From contig PWOG01000249.1 of NCBI GenBank assembly GCA_003557565.1, forward strand, positions 1 through 6,547: 6,547 nucleotides of DNA. Reading direction: 5' to 3'. The position numbers and the translations under genes were made by a program. The DNA comes from Desulfobulbaceae bacterium. GTDB taxonomy: Bacteria > Desulfobacterota > Desulfobulbia > Desulfobulbales > Desulfurivibrionaceae. The notes under the pieces were generated by a model. The model was not told the DNA's origin. It made no database searches and was given only the letters and a program-made list of their open reading frames with translations. Below are positions 1 to 5,428 of this stretch, piece after piece. Each line of letters opens with the position of its first letter. Positions within the stretch are counted from its first letter, which is position 1.

Positions 1-222
1 GAAGCGGTGCTGCAACCGGGAGTAAACCAACGTCAGTGCCGCAGGTTGTGGCAAGCGGACCGGCGCCGCGTACCCCGGGTACGCAAGTCGGGCCGATCAC
101 CGCAAGAAGCGGTGTTGCAACCGGGAGTAAACCAACGTCAGTGCCGCAGGTTGTGGCGATCGGACCGGCGCCGCGTACCCCGGGTACGCAAGTCGGGCCG
201 ATCGGCGCAAGATGCGGTGCTG
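1..222. repeat. 105-bp tandem repeat array next to the nrdJ 3' end
   Basis: Two complete units (1-105 and 106-210) match at 100 of 105 positions. A third unit begins at 211 (11 of 12 bases match) and breaks off after 222. The differences are at 10/115, 53/158, 55/160, 99/204 and 100/205. Each unit contains a perfect 17-bp palindrome, GCGTACCCCGGGTACGC, at 68-84 and 173-189. The unit has no AT-rich promoter-like stretch. The left edge of the window cuts the region, so the copy number is a minimum. Because 105 is a multiple of three and some frames have no stop, open frames run through the array; they carry no recognisable protein and I do not call a gene. On the nrdJ strand the array lies just downstream of the stop codon, so it may form the 3' end of that transcript. 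Its function is unknown. Confidence 0.93.
157..204. repeat. Long imperfect inverted repeat inside repeat unit 2
   Basis: Positions 157-163 (CGATCGG) pair perfectly with 198-204 (CCGATCG). After one mismatch (164/197), 165-168 pairs with 193-196, including one G-T wobble. The 17-bp palindrome 173-189 forms the tip. In unit 1 the matching outer arms (52-58 and 93-99) keep only 4 of 7 pairs. On the nrdJ strand no T-tract follows, so this is not a standard intrinsic terminator, though such a hairpin could protect or pause a 3' end. Confidence 0.7.
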
Positions 223-234
223 CCGTTGGTTTAC
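213..234. repeat. Inverted copy of a repeat-unit segment closing the array
   Basis: This 22-bp segment is the reverse complement of 22-43 in unit 1 and of 127-148 in unit 2 at 19 of 22 positions, including an unbroken 11-bp core (CGTTGGTTTAC at 224-234). It lies where the third unit stops matching and ends 3 bp before the nrdJ stop codon on the other strand. It gives the array end a dyad symmetry. Confidence 0.8.
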
Positions 235-237
235 GGT

Positions 238-3200
238 TTAGCCGCATTCGGAGTAGCCACAGCCATGACATACGCAGCAACCCCCTTCATGCTCGATAAC
301 CCCGCCGCATTCAGGGCAGGCGCCGAAAATATGATTAACCTGGTCCCGGGACTGGTCGCGGTGGCCGTTGGTCTTTTCCAGGTGCTGGCGGATGGCCTGG
401 GCGATGGCATCGGCGCAGGAGGTTACCTTGTTTTCGCCAAAACCCGCCGGTTTGTGGCAACTGATGCCGATCAGCTGCTTGATCATGGGTTCCGGGGGCA
501 TGCCGCTGCGCCAGGCTAGGGAGACCAAGCGGCCGATGGCCTCGCACTGGCTGGCGGCGCAGCCGCCGGCCTTGCCCACGGTGTTGAACAGCTCGAAGGG
601 TACCTTGTCTTCATCCTGATTAATGGTTACGTACATGGGGCCGCAACCAGTGGTCATCTGGTAGGTGCAGCCGGTGAGCATGGTCGGCCGGTCCCGCTTG
701 AAGGGCTTGTGGGGCAGCTCCTTAGCGGCGGCCGCCGACTTCTTGTCGGTCTTGCCGATATTGAGCACCTGGTTTTCCCGGCAGCCGTCGCGGTAGATGG
801 TCACCCCCTTGCAGCCCAGTTGGAAGGCCAGCAGATAGGTCTGGCGTACATCCTCCTCGGTGGCCTGGTGGGGAAAGTTGATGGTCTTGCTCACGGCGTT
901 GTTGGTGTGGCGTTGGAAGGCGGCCTGAATGGCGATATGATTCTCCGGGGTGATGTCGTGGGCGGTTTCGAAGATCCGCCGGTACTTGACAGGTACTTCC
1001 TCAAGGCCGGCCAGGGTGCCGTTATAGGCGATCTGCTTGACCAGTTCGTGGGAATAAAAGCCCTCCTTTTTGGCCACCCGTTCAAAACGGGTGTTGACCT
1101 CGAACAGCTCGTCGTTGTCCATTACCCGCCGGAGAAAGGCCACCGCGAACAGCGGTTCCACGCCGCTGGAGCAGCCCGCCAGGATGCTGATGGTGCCGGT
1201 GGGGGCGATGGTGGTGCGGGTGGCGTTGCGCACCGGGGTTTTGGGGTCCCGGCGGCCGTAGATGCTGTCGGGAAAGTTGGGGAAGGCCCCCCGGCTTATG
1301 CCCAGCTTGCTGCTGGCCGCCAGCGCCCGTTCGTCGATGAATTTCATCAGGGTCTCGGCCGTCTCCACCGCCTCCTGGGAGGAGTAGGGAATTTCCAGCT
1401 GCACCAGCAGGTCGGCAAAGCCCATCACCCCCAGGCCGATCTTGCGGTTGAGCTTGGTTACCCGCTCGATTTCATCCAGCGGATAATTGTTGATGTCCAC
1501 CACGTTGTCCAGGAAATGGATGGCGGTGTCCACGCTGGTCCCCAGCCGTTCATAGTCCACCTTGCCGTCGGTGACCATGTTGGCCAGGTTCAACGATCCC
1601 AGATTGCAGGACTCATAGGGCAGCAACGGCTGTTCGCCGCAGTTGTGCAGCATCAGGCCGTTGCCGTCGAAGGCGTTGATCCCGGGCACCTGGACGTCGA
1701 ACACCTCTTCTTCTCCTTCGGGGACCAGGGCTTCCACCGTGGCCAGAAAGCGTTCCCGGTTGGGATTGCGCCGATAAGCCTGCCGAAGTTCATCCAGGCG
1801 GGATTTTTTGGCGGTATCGCCAAAGCCCACCTGTTCGGCGAAACGTTCCAGGTTGGCGCCGCTGATGCACAGCTCGTGCTGGGCCTTGACCCGGTACTGC
1901 CGGTATCCGCCCCGGCCGTCGGGCAGCATGGTGTGCCCCGCTAACCGCCGGTTTTGATAAATGGTGCTGGCGATACCCAAGCGCAGCAGCATACGCTGGG
2001 CGGCCTGCAGGTCCTGCAGACTGCTCTGGGCCAGGCGGACGCTTACCCCTTTGGCCTGACTGCCCTGCACCGAGCCGTCGGCATCGAACAGGCCGCTCAG
2101 AAAACCACGATGAAAAGCCGAAGAGGTCTTCTCGATGGCCGAGGTTATGCTTTTGTGGCCGGGACGGATACCCAGTTCCGTGGCGACCCGGTGGACGTGA
2201 CCCAGGCTCAGGCGATATTCGCCCCGGCCGGGGACATGCGTCCAGCCATTAAAATCGCGGCGATGGGGCAGGGAGCGGGCGTGTTCCAGGGCCGTCTGCA
2301 TCACCCCGGCCGTACCGGCGGCCGCCGGTTGATCATCATTGGCGGCCAGAGCTTGGTGCCACACGGAAATAACCGCTTTGTCATCCTTCATGGTCCCGTC
2401 GCCCAGCAGCAGGCCGAGCAGGTACCCTTCGGCCAGGCCATAAGCCCCGTCCCAGTCCGCCAGGGCCCGATGATCGTGGAGGACGATCCGGTCGCCGGGG
2501 GCCAGTTCACCGGCGGCGGTCCATTGGCGATCCACCCGGTAACGGGTGACGGAGGCGGCCCGCATTACCGGATGATCGGCGGTGAGGCGCACACTGTAGC
2601 CTTCGCTGGTGACCAGCCGCAAAACGGGCTTGCGGCCGGTGGAGAAAAATCCCTGCGGGCCGGTGGGATATTCCCGGCCGTTGATCCGCAGCACCGCTTG
2701 CTGATTGCAAAGCTCGTGCACCCGGCGCGGCCCCACCGCCGTCATGACCATGGTGTCGGCGGTAACACAGGGATTGGTGGACTCGATCTCGCCGGCCTCG
2801 GGGGTGGGGTTTTCGGCGTTGATCCGGTCGATGAAGACGATGCCGGGTTCGCCGGAGTGCCAGGCCTGCTTGACGATATGGCGAAAGAGCTTGGCGGCGT
2901 TCTGGTAGCGGACCACCTCCTGGTTGCGGGGGTTGATCAGGGCGTAGTCGCCGTCTTCCGCCAGGGCCCGCATGAACTCATCGGTGATGGCCACCGACAG
3001 ATTGAAGTTGTGGAGCACGTCCAGATCGGACTTGACCTTGATGAAGTCCATGATGTCGGGATGATCGACCCGCATGATCGCAATGTTGGCCCCCCGCCGG
3101 GTACCGCCCTGCTTGATGGTCTCGGTGGCGCAGTCGAAAACCGACATGAAGGACAGCGGCCCGCTGGAAATCCCCCGGGTGGAGTGGACCACGTCGTTTT

Positions 3201-3633
3201 TGGGTCGGATTCGGGAAAAAGAAAAACCGGTGCCGCCGCCGCTCTGGTGAATCAGGGCGGTCTGCTTGACCGCTTCGAAGATGCTGGGCATGGAGTCTTC
3301 CACCGGCAGCACGAAACAGGCCGAAAGCTGACCCAGTTTCCGGCCGGCGTTCATCAGGGTGGGCGAGTTGGGCATGAAGTCCAGTTCCGCCATCAGGCGG
3401 TAGAACTCCCGGGCCAGGGCCTGGGTGTCGGCGCCGGGGTCGTAGATCTGGTCGGCGGCGGCCACGGTGCTGGCCACTCGCCAGAGCATCCGCTGGGGGG
3501 ATTCCACGACCTTGCCGTGCTCGTCCTTTTTGAGGTAACGGCGCTTGAGCACGGTCATGGCATTGGCGGAAAATTTCGGCTTGGGCAGATTGGTCGGCAT
3601 TTTGGCGGTACTGGGGGCGGTTTTCTGGAGCAT
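238..3633 (-). CDS. nrdJ: Class II (B12-dependent) ribonucleoside reductase with in-frame intein
   Basis: Reduces ribonucleotides to deoxyribonucleotides in the cytoplasm using adenosylcobalamin, independently of oxygen. The precursor has 1131 residues; removing the intein (289-664) leaves a 755-residue enzyme. Visible class II features are Cys106 (SACFVLP), the active-site block NPCGEQPLLPYESCNLGS interrupted after NP288, the APTGTIS loop (810-816), a TSCPD-type C-terminal domain (about 985-1060) and a cysteine-rich tail (CPECG...CCVCHGCGYSECG, 1106-1131) of the kind thought to re-reduce the active site. By comparison with Thermotoga NrdJ, Cys665 is the thiyl-radical cysteine, Glu667 its partner, and Cys106/Cys676 the redox pair. 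No N-terminal ATP-cone is seen. The start at 3633 has a weak GGGAAA upstream; the next ATG (3600) has no ribosome binding site. NrdR-like boxes about 200 bp upstream suggest dNTP-responsive repression. Confidence 0.96.
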   Translation of the reverse strand: MLQKTAPSTAKMPTNLPKPKFSANAMTVLKRRYLKKDEHGKVVESPQRMLWRVASTVAAADQIYDPGADTQALAREFYRLMAELDFMPNSPTLMNAGRKLGQLSACFVLPVEDSMPSIFEAVKQTALIHQSGGGTGFSFSRIRPKNDVVHSTRGISSGPLSFMSVFDCATETIKQGGTRRGANIAIMRVDHPDIMDFIKVKSDLDVLHNFNLSVAITDEFMRALAEDGDYALINPRNQEVVRYQNAAKLFRHIVKQAWHSGEPGIVFIDRINAENPTPEAGEIESTNPCVTADTMVMTAVGPRRVHELCNQQAVLRINGREYPTGPQGFFSTGRKPVLRLVTSEGYSVRLTADHPVMRAASVTRYRVDRQWTAAGELAPGDRIVLHDHRALADWDGAYGLAEGYLLGLLLGDGTMKDDKAVISVWHQALAANDDQPAAAGTAGVMQTALEHARSLPHRRDFNGWTHVPGRGEYRLSLGHVHRVATELGIRPGHKSITSAIEKTSSAFHRGFLSGLFDADGSVQGSQAKGVSVRLAQSSLQDLQAAQRMLLRLGIASTIYQNRRLAGHTMLPDGRGGYRQYRVKAQHELCISGANLERFAEQVGFGDTAKKSRLDELRQAYRRNPNRERFLATVEALVPEGEEEVFDVQVPGINAFDGNGLMLHNCGEQPLLPYESCNLGSLNLANMVTDGKVDYERLGTSVDTAIHFLDNVVDINNYPLDEIERVTKLNRKIGLGVMGFADLLVQLEIPYSSQEAVETAETLMKFIDERALAASSKLGISRGAFPNFPDSIYGRRDPKTPVRNATRTTIAPTGTISILAGCSSGVEPLFAVAFLRRVMDNDELFEVNTRFERVAKKEGFYSHELVKQIAYNGTLAGLEEVPVKYRRIFETAHDITPENHIAIQAAFQRHTNNAVSKTINFPHQATEEDVRQTYLLAFQLGCKGVTIYRDGCRENQVLNIGKTDKKSAAAAKELPHKPFKRDRPTMLTGCTYQMTTGCGPMYVTINQDEDKVPFELFNTVGKAGGCAASQCEAIGRLVSLAWRSGMPPEPMIKQLIGISCHKPAGFGENKVTSCADAIAQAIRQHLEKTNGHRDQSRDQVNHIFGACPECGGVIEHEGGCCVCHGCGYSECG
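1642..2769 (-). mobile_element. Intein with LAGLIDADG homing endonuclease, in NrdJ
   Basis: Self-splicing element of 376 residues (precursor 289-664) translated in frame within NrdJ. Splicing block A is CVTADTMV with Cys289 as residue 1. Block B is RLTADHPV (349-356) with the expected T-x-x-H (Thr351, His354). Block F is VFDVQVPG (644-651). Block G is NGLMLHN followed by Cys665, giving the His-Asn/Cys junction. The endonuclease lies between blocks B and F with two dodecapeptide motifs, LAEGYLLGLLLGDG (400-413) and FHRGFLSGLFDADG (507-520); both acidic residues (Asp412, Asp519) are present, so cleavage activity looks possible. The reading frame is intact, and GC content resembles the flanking extein by eye, so there is no sign of very recent arrival. 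The NP/CGEQ junction restores a perfect NrdJ active-site motif, which fixes both borders to the residue. Confidence 0.95.
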
Positions 3634-3799
3634 GGTTGATTTCCCGGGCTGTTTTATTGGAGGTAAGAGTTTCAGCGTTTGGAGCTTATTAATTAATTAA
3701 GCGGGTCGCCGGCCAGCACGACGTGGCGGTGCCGTCACCGTGAGCCGGTCTTGGCGGCCACGGCTGCAGCAAACTAAAAACGCATTTGCAGGACACTTT
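3634..3799 (-). other. Predicted nrdJ mRNA leader, structured
   Basis: If the minus-strand promoter at 3806-3834 is used, nrdJ has an untranslated leader of about 165 nt. It contains a GC-rich foldable block: arms 3709-3713 and 3744-3748 pair (CCGGC/GCCGG), enclosing a 5-bp hairpin with arms 3728-3732 and 3736-3740 and a 4-base loop. Next to it is an AT block with TTAATTAATTAA near 3689-3700. I looked for cobalamin-riboswitch landmarks, because nrdJ is B12-dependent, and did not see them. Function unknown. Confidence 0.35.
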
Positions 3800-3813
3800 T
3801 GTGTTTGTATAAT
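3785..3813 (+). promoter_or_regulatory. Candidate promoter of the GGCT-like gene
   Basis: A perfect -10 hexamer TATAAT (3808-3813) sits 17 bp after TTTGCA (3785-3790; 4 of 6 to the -35 consensus). Transcription would start near 3820, about 50 bp before the start codon at 3870. The AT-rich setting contrasts with the GC-rich surroundings. Confidence 0.55.
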
Positions 3814-3834
3814 GGGATCGGAGTCGATCCACAA
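3806..3834 (-). promoter_or_regulatory. Candidate nrdJ promoter
   Basis: Reading the minus strand, TTGTGG (3834-3829) is followed after 17 bp by TATACA (3811-3806), a moderate sigma-70-type match with ideal spacing. The -35 hexamer lies inside the first NrdR-like box. The -10 overlaps the -10 of the divergent plus-strand promoter. Prediction from sequence only. Confidence 0.4.
3815..3830. repeat. Short perfect inverted repeat at the predicted start site
   Basis: GGATCG (3815-3820) and CGATCC (3825-3830) are perfectly complementary around a 4-base GAGT. The element covers the predicted plus-strand transcription start and touches the first NrdR-like box. It could be an operator half or a 5' mRNA hairpin; a chance palindrome cannot be excluded. 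Confidence 0.4.
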
Positions 3835-3876
3835 AATATGGTGTAGTGTATTTTATGGAAGCACAAGATATGGCAA
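3829..3876. promoter_or_regulatory. Pair of NrdR-box-like sites
   Basis: Box 1 (3829-3844, CCACAAAATATGGTGT) matches the published NrdR consensus acaCwAtATaTwGtgt at 13 of 16 positions, including all the most conserved ones. Box 2 (3861-3876, GCACAAGATATGGCAA) matches at 10 of 16, again with the conserved core. They start 32 bp apart, leaving a 16-bp gap, which is the usual three-helical-turn arrangement of NrdR boxes. NrdR is the dATP/ATP-sensing repressor of ribonucleotide reductase genes, so its occurrence upstream of nrdJ fits. Box 1 covers the predicted nrdJ -35 and lies about +10 to +25 of the divergent transcript. Box 2 overlaps the ATG at 3870, so coding constraint could mimic part of it. 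Confidence 0.6.
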
Positions 3877-4298
3877 AAGTAAAGCGCAAAAAAATTATTT
3901 TTACCGTTGCCTTGCTGTCGATTACGGCGGTTGTGTGGTTTCTTTATTCCGGGATTGAGGCGGGCGGTTTTTTCCGGGTGACGCCCTCGCAGACCTCCTC
4001 GGTGTATCATGACGCGGAGTATCCGGTCTTTGTATACGGCACGTTGCGATTGTCCCTGGTCCGCCACCTGGTGTTCGGCGCCGACGGTGAGCCGGAACCG
4101 GCGATGTTGCCGGGATTTACCCGTCGGGGGCTGGACCTGGTCGAAGAAGAACGCTCACGGGTACACGGGTTGCTGTTGGAGGTCGGCCCCGCCGAACTGG
4201 CCGCCCTTGATCGCTACGAAAGATTGGGGGTGCGTTATCGGCGTGATCGTGTCATGCTGGCGGATGGTACCGAGGCCTGGGTTTACCGTCGTCGGTGA
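3870..4298 (+). CDS. Membrane-anchored gamma-glutamylcyclotransferase-fold protein
   Basis: A 142-residue protein of the GGCT/AIG2-like superfamily, whose members cleave gamma-glutamyl amines or peptides with release of 5-oxoproline. The signature VFVYGTLR is at residues 53-60 and a typical VHGLLLEV...LDRYE...YRR stretch at 98-125. Glu117 occupies the place of the catalytic glutamate (human GGCT Glu98, in LDEQEG). Unusual is the N-terminus: a basic MAKVKRKK followed by a hydrophobic segment (9-28), predicting a single membrane anchor with the enzyme domain outside the cytoplasm. I chose the ATG at 3870 because GGAAG lies 8 bp upstream; the in-frame GTG at 3846 and ATG at 3855 lack a ribosome binding site. 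It diverges from nrdJ and shares its control region. The substrate is not deducible. Confidence 0.8.
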   Translation: MAKVKRKKIIFTVALLSITAVVWFLYSGIEAGGFFRVTPSQTSSVYHDAEYPVFVYGTLRLSLVRHLVFGADGEPEPAMLPGFTRRGLDLVEEERSRVHGLLLEVGPAELAALDRYERLGVRYRRDRVMLADGTEAWVYRRR

Positions 4299-4374
4299 AG
4301 ATTTTGCAGGGCTTCGGCGGAATGGGCGTAAACTTTCGGCGGCATAGAATAACCATTGTCATGGCGGGTGATTT

Positions 4375-4404
4375 TTGCTATTGCCTACCGGGTCAAGGTA
4401 TATA
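4375..4404 (+). promoter_or_regulatory. Candidate mrp operon promoter
   Basis: TTGCTA (4375-4380) and TATATA (4399-4404) are 18 bp apart, a modest sigma-70-type match placed about 30 bp before the mrp start codon. The 136-bp gap after the GGCT-like gene has no clear intrinsic terminator, so read-through from upstream is also possible. An 8-bp direct repeat TTCGGCGG occurs at 4313-4320 and 4335-4342. Confidence 0.35.
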
Positions 4405-4434
4405 TGCGGCAAGTGAACAGTGGGAGCGTAAATT

Positions 4435-5400
4435 ATGAGTTCTTCGTGTAAATCCGGCCAGTGTGGCTCCGGGCAGCAAAGCGCCTGCAAGTCCAAGGAG
4501 GCGGTCAATGCCCGGCAGAATCTTAATGTGGACCAGGCGCTGGGCAAGATCCGCCATAAAATCATGGTGATGAGCGGCAAGGGCGGGGTCGGCAAGAGCA
4601 CCGTGGCGGTCAACCTGGCCGCCGGTCTGGCCCGCGCCGGCTTCCGGGTCGGGCTGATGGACGTCGATCTGCACGGCCCCGATGTCTGCCGGATGCTCAA
4701 TCTTAAGGAGCCCTTCGCCGGCAGCCTGGAAGACGGCAAGATGCCGCCGTGGCGGGCCGGCGACAACCTGCTGGTGATGTCGCTGGAAAACATGATGCAG
4801 GACCGGGATGATCCCATCATCTGGCGGGGGCCGCTGAAAAACCAGGCGATTCGCCAGTTCATCGCCGATGTCGCCTGGGGTGAGCTGGATTACCTGGTAA
4901 TCGACGCCCCCCCGGGCACCGGTGATGAACCCATGACCGTGGCCCAGATGATCAAGGACGCCAAGGCCCTGGTGGTCACCACCCCTCAGCGGGTGGCCCT
5001 GGCCGATGTTCGCAAGTCGCTCAACTTCTGCAAGCACGTCAAGCTGGAGGTCCTGGGCCTGGTGGAGAACATGAGCGGTTATGTCTGCCCCCACTGCGGT
5101 AAGACCTCGGATCTGTTCAAAACCGGCGGCGGCGAGGAATTGGCCAAGTCCTCCGACCTGCCGTTCCTGGGCCGCATCCCCCTGGATCCCCGGATCATGC
5201 TGGCCGGCGATGAAGGCACCCCCTACCTGACCGGGGGCGGGGAAAGCCCGGCCATCACCGCCCTCAACGACATGGTGACGGCGGTGATGCGGGCCCTGCC
5301 GGTGGGTGCCCCAGCGGCCGCCGCGGCACCGCCGCCCATGGCCGCGGCCCCCACCTGCGGCTGCCAGGGCGCCTGCGACCCCAACCGCTGCGATTGTTGA
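4435..5400 (+). CDS. mrp: Mrp/NBP35-family Fe-S carrier P-loop ATPase with cysteine-rich tail
   Basis: A 321-residue cytoplasmic protein of the Mrp/ApbC/NBP35 family, which binds a [4Fe-4S] cluster between subunits and passes it to target enzymes in an ATP-dependent way. It shows the deviant Walker A SGKGGVGKST (47-56), the MDVDLHGPD block (75-83), the Walker B region VIDAPPGTGD (155-164) and the cluster-binding pair Cys218/Cys221 (CPHC). The N-terminus has Cys5, Cys10 and Cys18 in a Ser/Lys/Gln-rich stretch, unlike the CX13CX2CX5C motif of eukaryotic NBP35. The C-terminus is an Ala/Pro linker (291-307) leading to CGCQGACDPNRCDC, five cysteines in 14 residues. GGGAG lies 8 bp before the ATG. 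It is probably the first gene of an operon with the MBL hydrolase and selB. Confidence 0.93.
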   Translation: MSSSCKSGQCGSGQQSACKSKEAVNARQNLNVDQALGKIRHKIMVMSGKGGVGKSTVAVNLAAGLARAGFRVGLMDVDLHGPDVCRMLNLKEPFAGSLEDGKMPPWRAGDNLLVMSLENMMQDRDDPIIWRGPLKNQAIRQFIADVAWGELDYLVIDAPPGTGDEPMTVAQMIKDAKALVVTTPQRVALADVRKSLNFCKHVKLEVLGLVENMSGYVCPHCGKTSDLFKTGGGEELAKSSDLPFLGRIPLDPRIMLAGDEGTPYLTGGGESPAITALNDMVTAVMRALPVGAPAAAAAPPPMAAAPTCGCQGACDPNRCDC

Positions 5401-5428
5401 AACAACCCCAAAACCCACAGGTGCGATT

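Noticed and set aside
168..189. Intrinsic terminator for nrdJ at the GCGTACCCCGGGTACGC palindrome
   Set aside because: No T-tract follows on the minus strand and the central loop is a single base. A Rho-dependent or distal terminator is possible.
1..234. CRISPR array or integron attC site
   Set aside because: Units are directly adjacent with no unique spacers, and 105 bp is too long for CRISPR repeats. The inverted ends lack paired RYYYAAC and GTTRRRY core sites.
7..519. Plus-strand open frame through the repeats encoding a 35-residue Arg-rich repeat
   Set aside because: The repetition follows from a 105-bp unit without stops. The second half is antisense to the nrdJ 3' end, and there is no ribosome binding site or known motif.
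709..3639. Two long plus-strand open frames (709-1944 and 1954-3639) opposite nrdJ
   Set aside because: They lie wholly antisense to a convincing nrdJ plus intein. Their predicted proteins are low-complexity Gly/Val/His-rich with no motif, as expected for shadows of a GC-rich gene.
3634..3780. Cobalamin riboswitch upstream of the B12-dependent nrdJ
   Set aside because: The leader is GC-rich and foldable, but I see no B12-box-like element or other conserved core. A covariance-model search would settle it.
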